DNA of 64,000 bases, from positions 2,790,001-2,854,000 of the forward strand of contig NC_011312.1 in NCBI RefSeq assembly GCF_000196495.1, read 5' to 3'. The stretch's first letter is position 1, and each line of letters opens with the position of its first letter. This DNA is from Aliivibrio salmonicida LFI1238 (GTDB taxonomy: Bacteria > Pseudomonadota > Gammaproteobacteria > Enterobacterales > Vibrionaceae). The notes below the pieces were generated by a model that did not search any database, had not been told where the DNA came from, and worked only from the letters and a program-made list of their open reading frames with translations. Shown one piece after another: positions 32,084 to 40,819 of the stretch. A program made the translations under genes and the position numbers.

Positions 32084-32981
32084 ATGATGAACACTCAGTA
32101 CATAGGACGATTTGCTCCATCACCTTCTGGCCCATTGCATTTTGGCTCTCTTATCGCTGCATTAGGAAGTTACTTGCAAGCCAAGTCCCCAACAGGGCCA
32201 ATGGTTAGTTCGTATTGAAGACCTCGATCCCCCTCGTGAAGTAGAAGGCGCTTCTGCCCTTATTCTACAAACCCTCGAAGATTTTGGGTTCGAATGGGAT
32301 AATGAAGTGATTTACCAAAGCCAACGTCATCATATCTACCAAAATAAAATCGAAGAATTACTTCTAAAAAATCAAGCTTACTATTGCCAATGTTCTCGAA
32401 AAAGAATAAAAGAAGACGGTGGTTTTTATCTTGGTCATTGCAAGGATAAGCAATGCGCTAAAACAGACTCTGCAGTTCGTCTTGTGATGACTCATCCCAT
32501 AGAAGCATTTGAAGACATAAAGCATGGTACGATTCATATACCACAACAACTCGCTAAAGAAGATTTTATAATCAAACGCCGTGATGGCCTTTTTGCTTAT
32601 AATTTAGCGGTTGTTTTAGATGATATAGAACAAGGCATTACTGAGGTGGTTCGAGGCGCTGATTTAATAGAGCCAACAGGACGTCAAATTTCACTATACC
32701 GTCAACTGAATATAAAAGAAGTAAGTTACCTTCATTTACCTCTGGCCGTTGATAATTTAGGGAAAAAATTATCCAAACAAAATCATGCCCCGGCAATAGA
32801 CAATAACAACCCAATACCGACACTATTAGCAGCGTTAGTATTTTTAGGTTTTGTTTTACCCAGGGATATACAACAAGCCACATTGAATGAAATTTTTCAA
32901 TGGGCAATCAAAAATTGGCAACTAAAACAGCTCCCTGTTGGGCTCGAGATCACTACCCCATTCTCAAGCTCTTCAATTTAA
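32084..32981 (+). pseudogene. gluQ: Glutamyl-Q tRNA(Asp) synthetase, frameshifted
   Basis: From ATG 32084 the frame reads MMNTQYIGRFAPSPSGPLHF (with the HIGH-type motif) through GSYLQAKS, then hits a stop. Removing one C from the CCCC run at 32187-32190 gives SQQGQWLVRIEDLDPPREVE, the conserved continuation, and the second frame runs to 32981 with the zinc-type cysteines (CQCSRKRI, HCKDKQC) and a KLSKQ (KMSKS-like) loop. The intact enzyme adds glutamate to queuosine 34 of tRNA-Asp. Loss would leave that modification absent. A one-base sequencing error is the alternative. Confidence 0.85.
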
Positions 32982-33032
32982 GCTATCATGTGCGCCTATT
33001 TTTGACTGCTCACTTGAATATCGAGGTAAATT

Positions 33033-34430
33033 ATCTTTAATCAAGTCGCCCGTTTTTGTCGTAATTTACTCAAAAACAACAGTGAAATCTGCTCAACAGA
33101 GGATTTGAAACTGAACGTTATCACACGCCAAGAACATAATATTTCACGTAAAGACTTAAGTGATAATGCACTCAAAGTTCTTTACCGCCTAAGCAATGCT
33201 GGATACGACGCCTATCTAGTAGGAGGAGGTGTGCGCGATATAATTCTAGGACAAGAACCTAAAGATTTTGATATCGCCACCAATGCCACTCCCGAGCAAA
33301 TCAAAAAACTATTTAGAAATTGCCGATTGATTGGCCGTAGATTCCGTCTTGCTCATATTCTTTTTGGCAGAGATGTCATTGAGGTTGCCACTTTCCGTGG
33401 TCACCATAAAGAAGAAGAATCAGAGAAAAAGAACATCTCTTCTCAATCAAAAGAAGGCATGTTATTGCGTGATAATGTCTATGGCACCGTTGAAGAAGAT
33501 GCCCAACGTCGTGACTTTACGATTAATGCGATGTATTACAACATTGCAGATTACTCAATTCATGATTATGCCAATGGCATTGAAGATTTAAAAAATGGTG
33601 TCGTACGTCTTATCGGTGATCCTGAAACTCGTTATCGAGAAGATCCTGTTCGAATGCTACGTGCGGTACGCTTTGCTGCAAAATTAGACATGACAATTTG
33701 CAATAAAACCGCAGAACCAATGGTTGAATTGTCCCCACTTTTACGTGATATCCCTGCGGCTCGTTTATTTGAAGAATCACTTAAACTACTTCAAGCAGGA
33801 AAAGGCTTAAATACCTATTTAATGCTGCGTAAATTTAACTTGTTTCAACAGTTGTTTCCCGCGCTTACGCCATTTTTAACAAAAGAAGGCAACAGTCAAA
33901 CGGAACAAATGATCGAACTTGTATTACATTCAACAGACAAACGTATAAATAGCGGTCAACGAGTTAACCCTGCATTCATGTTTGCAGCAATGTTATGGTA
34001 TCCATTAACGGCTCAAGCAAAAGAAATTCAAAACGAAAATAGCAAACTTGATGAATACGAATCCATTATGGAAGCGTCTAATATCATGCTTGATATTCAA
34101 GTAAAAAGCACGGCGGTCCCTCGTCGCTTAACCGCGACTATTCGTGATATTTGGCAATTACAACTCCGTTTACCTCGTCGTACTGGTAAACGTGCGTTTA
34201 TTCTTATTGACCAACAAAAATTCCGTGCTGCTTATGATTTCCTTGAAATGCGTGGAAAAGTAGAAGGTGGTGATGTAAAAGCACTCGCTGAATGGTGGAC
34301 TGAATTCCAGGACGCACCCGTTCCACACCGTAATAACATGATTCAAGGCTTACATGGTGGCCGTTCAACCGGTACACGTAAACGTCGTAGCCCTTATCGT
34401 AAGAAAAAAAGAACGAATAACGATTCATGA
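33033..34430 (+). CDS. pcnB: Poly(A) polymerase I, probable non-canonical start codon
   Basis: About 465 aa if started at 33033. The nucleotidyltransferase core has LVGGGVRDIILG and DFDIATNATPEQ, then the RNA-binding LIGRRFRLAHI and RRDFTINAMYYN, and a basic tail (GTRKRRSPYRKKKR). It adds poly(A) to RNAs and promotes their decay. The first standard start in frame is TTG 33105, but the codons before it (IFNQVARFCRNLL) match the N-terminus of E. coli PcnB (MFTRVANFCRKVL), which is known to start at AUU. Here the aligned start is ATC 33033 (or ATT 33030), with GAGG at 33023-33026 and an in-frame TAA at 33027. The folK gene overlaps its end by 4 bp. Confidence 0.88.
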   Translation: MFNQVARFCRNLLKNNSEICSTEDLKLNVITRQEHNISRKDLSDNALKVLYRLSNAGYDAYLVGGGVRDIILGQEPKDFDIATNATPEQIKKLFRNCRLIGRRFRLAHILFGRDVIEVATFRGHHKEEESEKKNISSQSKEGMLLRDNVYGTVEEDAQRRDFTINAMYYNIADYSIHDYANGIEDLKNGVVRLIGDPETRYREDPVRMLRAVRFAAKLDMTICNKTAEPMVELSPLLRDIPAARLFEESLKLLQAGKGLNTYLMLRKFNLFQQLFPALTPFLTKEGNSQTEQMIELVLHSTDKRINSGQRVNPAFMFAAMLWYPLTAQAKEIQNENSKLDEYESIMEASNIMLDIQVKSTAVPRRLTATIRDIWQLQLRLPRRTGKRAFILIDQQKFRAAYDFLEMRGKVEGGDVKALAEWWTEFQDAPVPHRNNMIQGLHGGRSTGTRKRRSPYRKKKRTNNDS

Positions 34431-34912
34431 TCAAAGTAATTATCGCCATAGGGAGTAATCTAGGGGACCCTGTAGCCCAAGCAGAAGCGGCGATTGATGC
34501 TCTTCATCAATTACCAGAATCGACAGTGACGGCGGTATCATCACTGTATAGCAGCTCACCTATGGGACCTCAAGATCAACCTGACTATATTAATGCGGTA
34601 GTAGAAATAGAAACAGCACTGTCTCCCTTAGCATTATTGGATCTTACCCAGAAAATCGAACTTGAAACAGGTCGAGTAAGAAAAGATGAACGCTGGGGAC
34701 CAAGAACCCTTGATCTCGACATTATTTTATTTGGCGATCAAACGATCGACAATGAGCGATTAACCGTACCTCATTACGGAATGAAAGAACGAGAATTTGT
34801 TCTCTACCCGCTCGCAGAAATTAATAACGATTTAACTTTACCTGATGGCTCAACCCTTTCTCAACTATTGACAACAATAGATAAGAATGGGCTAGCCGTT
34901 TGGGAAAAGTAA
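34427..34912 (+). CDS. folK: 6-hydroxymethyl-7,8-dihydropterin pyrophosphokinase
   Basis: 161 aa, with the HPPK pattern: AIGSNLGDPVAQ near the start, SSLYSSSPMGPQDQPDYINAV, and the catalytic region RKDERWGPRTLDLDIILFGD near residue 85. It transfers pyrophosphate from ATP to the pterin in folate synthesis. Its ATG overlaps the pcnB stop (ATGA), so translation is probably coupled. panB follows after 22 bp, as in E. coli pcnB-folK-panB. Confidence 0.96.
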   Translation: MIKVIIAIGSNLGDPVAQAEAAIDALHQLPESTVTAVSSLYSSSPMGPQDQPDYINAVVEIETALSPLALLDLTQKIELETGRVRKDERWGPRTLDLDIILFGDQTIDNERLTVPHYGMKEREFVLYPLAEINNDLTLPDGSTLSQLLTTIDKNGLAVWEK

Positions 34913-34934
34913 TCGCTTCTCGTAAGGATGTTTT

Positions 34935-35729
34935 ATGAAAAAAATCTCTATTCATGATCTAATGAAATGGAAGCAAGATGGTCGTAAATTTGCAACAGTC
35001 ACAGCTTATGACGCTAGCTTCGCACAACTATTTGAACAGCAAGACATGCCTGTTTTATTAGTCGGTGATTCATTAGGTATGGTATTACAAGGTAAAAGCG
35101 ATACATTGCCTGTAACAACCGAAGAGATCGCTTATCATACGCGCTGTGTACGCGCTGGTAGCCCAAACAGCTTATTAATGGCTGATATGCCATTTATGAG
35201 TTACGCCACTCCAGAACAAGCCTGTCAGAACGCGGCTAAGTTAATGCAAGCTGGCGCTAATATGGTAAAAATCGAAGGTGGTGAATGGATAGCGGAAACC
35301 ATTAAACTCCTTGCAGAAAGAGCGGTACCTGTTTGTGCTCACCTTGGGTTAACCCCTCAATCTGTCAACATTTTTGGTGGATTTAGAATTCAAGGTCGTG
35401 ATGAAACTAAAGCGAATCAAATGGTAAAAGATGCACTGACTCTTGAGAAAGCTGGCGCTCAAATTATCTTATTGGAATGTGTTCCCGCTTCGCTTGCTGA
35501 ACGTATAACGAAAGCTTGTACCGTTCCCGTGATTGGCATTGGTGCTGGTAACGTGACTGATGGTCAAATTTTAGTAATGCATGACATGTTTGGTATCTCA
35601 GCAAACTACATGCCTAAATTTTCTAAGAATTTCTTAGCTGAAACTGGCGATATGCGTACCGCTGTAACCAAATATATTAAAGATGTTGAGCTAGGTGTAT
35701 TCCCTGCAGCTGAACATACGTTTAACTAA
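34935..35729 (+). CDS. panB: 3-methyl-2-oxobutanoate hydroxymethyltransferase
   Basis: 264 aa, the standard size. [33 protein letters not shown] (metal-binding Asp), [11 protein letters not shown] and [11 protein letters not shown] are conserved. It makes ketopantoate from 2-oxoisovalerate and a methylene-tetrahydrofolate in the first step of pantothenate synthesis. An AGGATG ribosome binding site lies 8 nt before the ATG. panC follows by 9 bp. Confidence 0.97.
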
Positions 35730-35738
35730 GGAACCGTA

Positions 35739-36635
35739 ATGGAAATTTTTGCCGATATTTTACCATTGCGCGAGCAAATAAAAACATGGAAACGAGAAGG
35801 AAAGCGTATTGCTTTTATTCCTACGATGGGAAATTTGCATGAGGGCCATCTTACTTTAGTACGAACTGCCCGAGAACATGCTGATATTATTGTCGCTAGT
35901 ATTTTTGTAAATCCAATGCAGTTTAATAATGTTGATGATTTAACAAACTACCCTCGTACAATAGATGAAGATATTGAAAAGCTAACCTCAGAAAATGTGG
36001 ATATGCTTTTTACTCCCACGCCAGAAGTCATGTATCCCGACGGTTTAGATAAACAGACGGTTGTCGATGTTCCTGTAATTTCAACGATTCTAGAGGGCGC
36101 GTCTCGACCTGGTCACTTTAAAGGTGTATCAACAGTCGTTGCGAAACTATTTAATATCGTTCAACCTGACGTTGCTTGTTTTGGTGAAAAAGATTTCCAG
36201 CAATTAGCGCTAATTCGTCAAATGGTTATTGATATGGCCATGGATATTGATGTCGTTGGTGTTGCTACCGTTCGAGAAATGGATGGATTAGCAATGAGCT
36301 CTCGCAATAACTTGCTTACATTGAATGAACGCCAACGCTCACCGGTACTCGCTCGTACTATGCGCTGGATAAGCAGTCAAATGCGCCGTGGGCGTAATGA
36401 TTATGAATCATTAATTGAAGATGCAAGTGATCAACTGCGTGCAGCAGACTTACAACCTGATGAAATTTTCATTCGTGATGCAAGAACACTGCAAGAACCA
36501 ACAGAAGAGACAACACAAGCCGTTATCCTAATGGCCGCTTTTCTTGGCCAAGTACGTTTAATTGATAATCTCGTTGTTGAATTAACAACCGCTGCAAATG
36601 AGGAAGAAGAGGAAGAAGAGGAAGAAGAAAAGTAA
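35739..36635 (+). CDS. panC: Pantothenate synthetase, with poly-Glu tail
   Basis: 298 aa. The PTMGNLHEGHLTLV (HIGH-type) and AMSSRNNLL (KMSKS-type) motifs, GASRPGHFKGVSTVVAKLF and FGEKDFQQL are typical. It joins pantoate and beta-alanine using ATP. The usual family end is near LIDNLVVEL; here about 18 further residues follow, ending in ten Glu and a Lys. They are coded by a tandem 9-bp GAGGAAGAA repeat (36600-36626) that could vary in copy number. Catalytic residues are upstream of the tail, so it is probably not needed for activity. Confidence 0.95.
   Translation: MEIFADILPLREQIKTWKREGKRIAFIPTMGNLHEGHLTLVRTAREHADIIVASIFVNPMQFNNVDDLTNYPRTIDEDIEKLTSENVDMLFTPTPEVMYPDGLDKQTVVDVPVISTILEGASRPGHFKGVSTVVAKLFNIVQPDVACFGEKDFQQLALIRQMVIDMAMDIDVVGVATVREMDGLAMSSRNNLLTLNERQRSPVLARTMRWISSQMRRGRNDYESLIEDASDQLRAADLQPDEIFIRDARTLQEPTEETTQAVILMAAFLGQVRLIDNLVVELTTAANEEEEEEEEEEK
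36600..36629 (+). repeat. Purine-only GAGGAAGAA tandem repeat at the panC 3' end
   Basis: Three copies of GAGGAAGAA followed by GAA, coding ten glutamates, end 6 bp before the panC stop is complete. One strand is purely purine, the other pyrimidine. Confidence 0.8.
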
Positions 36636-36660
36636 TCCCTTCCTAATTATTGAATCACAA

Positions 36661-36700
36661 AAAAAGGGCAGATGCGATTATAGCGTCCGCCCTTTTTATT
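36661..36700 (+). terminator. Terminator of panBC
   Basis: AAAAAGGGC...GCCCTTTTTATT with a partly paired GATGC/GCGTC inner stem, 25 bp after panC. Confidence 0.75.
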
Positions 36701-36737
36701 TCATTTATCTCCTCTTAAATTGTAAGCGTGCGGGGAA

Positions 36738-38225
36738 CTACACCTTGTCTTTTACATTCCAAGGTAAAAGTGAATCGATAGCTGGCGATCCAACACATAA
36801 ACGATCTAGACAATACCTAATATAATCGTAAGGGATTAATCCGTTTGCCTTTGCTGTTTCTACAATGCTGTAAAGCATTGCACTTGAATCTGCACCAGCC
36901 GTTGAACCCGAAAATAACCAGTTTTTCCGGCCGATAACAAACGGTTTAACCGCTCGCTCTGCTCGATTGTTATCAATAGATAACAATCCATCATCAATAT
37001 AACGAACTAATTTATCCCATTGATTTAATGTATAGCTAATCGCCTCACCTAATTTTGTTTTAGGTGATACTCGACTAACTGCGCTATCAAGCCAATCACG
37101 GAGCTCTTTAAGTAAATCGCGGGCTTCTGTCTGCCGAGCAACATACTTGGCTTCAGGGGAAGCCTCTTTTAATAACGATTCGATCCGGTATAGCTTTTGG
37201 ATTTTACTCAATACCCAATCTGCACTCCCTGTTTTCCCTTTTACTTGAACACGTTGAGCCTCAATAAATCGTCGACGTGCGTGTGCCCAACAGCCAACTA
37301 AAATCGCTTCAGTTTGTTCATAACCTTGGTAACCATCGGTATGTAAATACCCGTTATAACCTTTTAAAAAGTTAACTGGATGGTAGCCATGCCTGCTAGA
37401 TTGATAATCATAAAGTACAATTCCAGGCAAAACACCAGAGCCTGGAGAATCATAGCCAGAGCAGTAGACCCACATATAACATTTTGCTTTTTCAACATCC
37501 AACACATTTACCGTTGTTTCATCACAATGCAGAGTGGGTTGTTCAAGCAAAATACGATGTAACTCGTTATTAAGAGGGGTAAATAGTACCGAGCATTTTA
37601 TTAACCAATCCGCCATCGTTCGCCGTCCAATAATGATACCCCATTGCTGAAATAACGTTTCTTGACGATAAAGTGGAAGACTGTATTGAAATTTAGCCGT
37701 AATAATTTGAGCAAGTAAACTTGCGGTCGCAATCCCTTTAGGGATTGGTGACGCTGGCATTGGGGCTTGTTTAATGTCTACTGAAGTATTGTTTTTTTCA
37801 CAATTTCGGCAAGCATATTTAGGACGAACATGTTGAATAACTTCCACTTTAGCTGGTACAAATTCCAACTTTTCACTGATGTCTTTACCCATCGCATGCA
37901 TCTCTAGACCGCAACACTTACAAGTTTTATCTTTTATGTCGTGGATAATAACAGTACGCGGTAAGTCTTCAGGTAAGCGTTGGCGTTTTGGCTTTTGACG
38001 AGTGTAGGTAATCGTTTGTGTGTCATCATTTTCAATGATGATTTCTTCTTCTGTTTCATTGAATAAATCAAATTGAGTCGAGTCAGATTCACTGCTTTTA
38101 CCAAAGCGCTGATGTTGAGCCAGTCGAAATTGCTCTAGAAGACGGTTATATTTATTTTCAAGCTGAAGCACAAGTGCTTTCAGCTCGTCAATGGTATCAG
38201 GAAGTGGTTTTATTTTATCAGTCAT
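36738..38225 (-). CDS. tnpC: IS66 transposase TnpC, copy 2
   Basis: 495 aa and intact, with the zinc-finger cysteines and the Asp-Asp-Glu catalytic segments described for copy 1. Starts MTDKIK rather than MIDKIK, and has Ala for Asp in SPAIDSLLP near the C-terminus. Since the TnpB gene of this copy is broken, this element probably needs TnpB from copy 1 to move. Confidence 0.94.
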   Translation of the reverse strand: MTDKIKPLPDTIDELKALVLQLENKYNRLLEQFRLAQHQRFGKSSESDSTQFDLFNETEEEIIIENDDTQTITYTRQKPKRQRLPEDLPRTVIIHDIKDKTCKCCGLEMHAMGKDISEKLEFVPAKVEVIQHVRPKYACRNCEKNNTSVDIKQAPMPASPIPKGIATASLLAQIITAKFQYSLPLYRQETLFQQWGIIIGRRTMADWLIKCSVLFTPLNNELHRILLEQPTLHCDETTVNVLDVEKAKCYMWVYCSGYDSPGSGVLPGIVLYDYQSSRHGYHPVNFLKGYNGYLHTDGYQGYEQTEAILVGCWAHARRRFIEAQRVQVKGKTGSADWVLSKIQKLYRIESLLKEASPEAKYVARQTEARDLLKELRDWLDSAVSRVSPKTKLGEAISYTLNQWDKLVRYIDDGLLSIDNNRAERAVKPFVIGRKNWLFSGSTAGADSSAMLYSIVETAKANGLIPYDYIRYCLDRLCVGSPAIDSLLPWNVKDKV

Positions 38226-38296
38226 GTAGATGACTATATAACGATAATACAGGTAATCAATCGGTTGCCTCCTATTCTTGACTGAGAATCAACTAT

Positions 38297-38637
38297 TTAA
38301 AGGGTTGTTTGATAATGTACCGGTTGATGTCCTAAGATATCAAAACCTTGTAATAGCAGTGTCAGTTGCTGCTCTGATAATGCTAACGTATCGTTATTTA
38401 ACCTGAATTCTGGATAAGGCTGAACTAATTGCCCCACTAACGATCAGATCCTGTTTTATCCCAATACAATATTTTGAGTTTATCACGAGGCTTATTGCAA
38501 AATATAAATAGGGCATCACTAAACGGTGATAGTGGCATTTCTTGCTCAACAATCACGACAAGGCCATTAATGGCCTTGCGAAAATCGACAAAATCACGAT
38601 GAAGATAAATGGTGGAAACATCAGTAAATACATTCAT
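38297..38637 (-). pseudogene. tnpB: IS66 tnpB, copy 2, disrupted
   Basis: The first part (MNVFTDVSTIYLHRDFVDFR through LKILYWDKTG) is intact, with Pro for Gln in VEQEMPLSP. The frame then enters the 50-bp IS982 fragment at 38450 and stops at 38437. The 3' part of tnpB (38297-38400) remains as a relic. The protein would lose its C-terminal half. Confidence 0.9.
38401..38450 (-). mobile_element. Solo 50-bp right-end fragment of the IS982 element
   Basis: Begins with the complete 17-bp terminal repeat ACCTGAATTCTGGATAA and continues as 48/50 identical to the reverse complement of 12543-12592. The other side of the fragment joins IS66 sequence directly, without the rest of the IS. It looks like an IS982 insertion followed by a deletion running from within the IS into tnpB. 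Confidence 0.9.
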
Positions 38638-38948
38638 GATTGATACCCTTTTAATAAGAGTCCTATCCAGTGAGGTTCAGTATTAGCTGGCAATGTTAAT
38701 CGCAATTTTCCGATAGAAAGTTGAATATCTGGTAATTGTGGAGTGGCGATGATAGTTGATGTTAACGCTTCTACTTTCAAGAAAGTAGAAGCGTTAATCT
38801 TTTGTTTCCATCGTGCTTTACGTGCACTAAATGTCTTTGGCAGAATATTATGGTTACGACAAAATTCAGCGGCACTAAGCTTGCTAGATTGCTGAGATTC
38901 AAATAGAGCGTGCCATTGCTCTGGTGTTCTCTTTTTATCTTTTTGCAT
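38634..38948 (-). CDS. tnpA: IS66 accessory protein TnpA, copy 2
   Basis: 104 aa, the same protein as TnpA of copy 1, with the helix-turn-helix-like FCRNHNILPKTFSARKARWK region and the internal 17-bp-arm inverted repeat at 38762-38797. It overlaps the broken tnpB by 4 bp. Confidence 0.92.
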   Translation of the reverse strand: MQKDKKRTPEQWHALFESQQSSKLSAAEFCRNHNILPKTFSARKARWKQKINASTFLKVEALTSTIIATPQLPDIQLSIGKLRLTLPANTEPHWIGLLLKGYQS

Positions 38949-39035
38949 AATTACGTTCTCGTTAAATGAAAGATCGTAAGATACGCATAATGAATTTTAT
39001 TTGTTAGGTGTAGTTCCCCGCACGCTTACCTTAAA

Positions 39036-39806
39036 TTAACTTCTTAAGCCAATACCTTTTGATATTAAGTACCAAGCCACACCGTACAAACCAAGAATAA
39101 GCCCCGTCAGTACAGAAAAAGCCACTCCAATACCAACATCTGACACTCCCAAAAAACCATAACGGAATGCGTTTACCATATAAACAATTGGGTTTAATTT
39201 AGATACGCTTTGCCAGAATTCGGGCAATAAATTAATCGAGTAAAAAACGCCGCCCAAGTACGTTAATGGCGTTAGAATAAATGTTGGAATAATACTGATG
39301 TCATCAAAAGTTCGCGCAAAAACAGCATTAATTAGACCACCAAGAGAAAAAACAATCGACGTCATAAGAACCGTTAAAATAATAACGCCAATATGAGCAA
39401 TTTGAATATCAACAAAAAACAAAGAGACAAAGGTAACTAATGCACCCACGAGAAGCCCGCGTACGACACCACCACCGACAAAACCAGCAATAATGATATA
39501 GTTAGGCACAGGCGCAACGAGAAGCTCTTCAATGTTCTTTTGAAACTTCGCACTAAAAAATGAAGAAGCCACATTTGAATAAGAGTTAGTAATCACTGAC
39601 ATCATAATTAAACCAGGAACAATGTATTCCATGTAACTAAAACCACTCATTTCACCAATACGGGAGCCGATTAAATTACCAAAAATAATAAAATAAAGTG
39701 TCATGGTAATCGCTGGAGGAACTAACGTTTGAACCCAAATACGAGTAAAACGTTTTATCTCTTTTGAAATAAGACTTTTAAATGCAGTCCAATATAAATC
39801 CATCAT
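39036..39806 (-). CDS. yadH: ABC-2 type transporter permease YadH
   Basis: 256 aa with about six membrane segments (e.g. ILTVLMTSIVFSLGGLINAV, FSVLTGLILGLYGVAWYLI) and the ABC-2 pattern FQKNIEELLVAPVPNYIII. It would form an exporter with the ATPase YadG; the substrate is unknown. Its ATG overlaps the end of yadG (TAATG-type junction at 39806), so the two are co-translated. The stop codon TAA (39038-39036) is preserved by the IS66 target duplication. Order can-yadG-yadH-pan is as in E. coli. Confidence 0.93.
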   Translation of the reverse strand: MMDLYWTAFKSLISKEIKRFTRIWVQTLVPPAITMTLYFIIFGNLIGSRIGEMSGFSYMEYIVPGLIMMSVITNSYSNVASSFFSAKFQKNIEELLVAPVPNYIIIAGFVGGGVVRGLLVGALVTFVSLFFVDIQIAHIGVIILTVLMTSIVFSLGGLINAVFARTFDDISIIPTFILTPLTYLGGVFYSINLLPEFWQSVSKLNPIVYMVNAFRYGFLGVSDVGIGVAFSVLTGLILGLYGVAWYLISKGIGLRS

Positions 39807-40723
39807 TACTTAGCATCTCCATTACGAACAATACTAACAAATAGCTCTTCTAATCGGTTTGCCTTATTACGCATAGACAGCACATTAACTCCTTGGTGAT
39901 TTAACTGTTCAAATAAATAATTTAAACCTTGTGACTTATCAATCTCAACTTCAATTGACCCCTCTTTGCCATTCGTTACCTTCGCCCCTTCCAGAATAGG
40001 TTCAGGGCTACCTTCAGCCAAATCTAAAATAAACGTTTCAACTTGCAATTTATTCAATAATGCTTTCATTGACGTATTTTCAATGACTTCGCCTTTATTG
40101 ATGATCCCTATATTTCGACATAACATTTCAGCCTCCTCAAGGTAGTGAGTGGTTAAAATAATCGTCACTCCTTGTTCATTAATTTCTTTTAGAAACTCCC
40201 ACATAGAACGACGTAATTCGATATCAACGCCCGCCGTAGGCTCATCTAAAATCAACAACTGAGGTTCATGCATTAATGCCCTTGCTATCATCAGGCGACG
40301 TTTCATTCCCCCAGAAAGGTGGCGAGCACGTTCATTTCTCTTTTCCCATAGATCCAATTTAGATAAATAGATTTCAGCCCTTTCTGCTGCCAAAGCACGT
40401 GACACCCCATAATAACCCGCCTGTTGCATAACAATTTGTTTCACTGTTTCAAACGGATTGAAGTTAAACTCTTGCGGAACTAAACCAATTTGTTGTTTAG
40501 CTTGAACTAAATGGGAGTCAATGTCGTAGCCAAAAACACTCACCTTTCCTGATGTTTTATTTACAAGGGAGCTGATAACTCCTATCGTCGTCGACTTACC
40601 CGCTCCGTTTGGACCAAGTAATGCGTAAAAATCGCCTTTTTCAACGTTTAACGAAACTCCTTTCAAGGCTTGAACACCACCTGCATACGTCTTCGTTAAT
40701 TGTGTAATTTCTAATGCATTCAT
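39806..40723 (-). CDS. yadG: ABC transporter ATP-binding protein YadG
   Basis: 305 aa with all ABC motifs: Walker A GPNGAGKST (near residue 38), signature LSGGMKRR, Walker B LLILDEPTAGVD and switch His in LTTHYLEEAE. A C-terminal extension of about 90 residues follows the ATPase core, as in other YadG proteins. It powers the YadH permease; the cargo is not known. It is divergent from can with a 96-bp gap that must hold both promoters. Confidence 0.94.
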   Translation of the reverse strand: MNALEITQLTKTYAGGVQALKGVSLNVEKGDFYALLGPNGAGKSTTIGVISSLVNKTSGKVSVFGYDIDSHLVQAKQQIGLVPQEFNFNPFETVKQIVMQQAGYYGVSRALAAERAEIYLSKLDLWEKRNERARHLSGGMKRRLMIARALMHEPQLLILDEPTAGVDIELRRSMWEFLKEINEQGVTIILTTHYLEEAEMLCRNIGIINKGEVIENTSMKALLNKLQVETFILDLAEGSPEPILEGAKVTNGKEGSIEVEIDKSQGLNYLFEQLNHQGVNVLSMRNKANRLEELFVSIVRNGDAK

Positions 40724-40819
40724 ATTTTGTTATCTTCTTATTGAAATATTTACAACAAATCGGATTTGATAAATCAAAAGCTTGTGTATAGTAAAGCAGG
40801 ATAAATAGAAGGACTTACC

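Larger units (their letters stand above)
36722..39029 (-). mobile_element. IS66-family element, copy 2 (tnpB interrupted by an IS982 scar)
   Basis: 2308 bp with the same inverted repeats as copy 1 and an 8-bp target duplication CTTAAATT (36714-36721, 39030-39037). tnpA and tnpC are open. In tnpB, 57 bp present in copy 1 (16579-16635) are replaced by 50 bp from the right end of the IS982 element. The right target repeat includes two bases of the yadH stop codon, so the element sits exactly between panC and yadH without damaging either. Confidence 0.92.
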
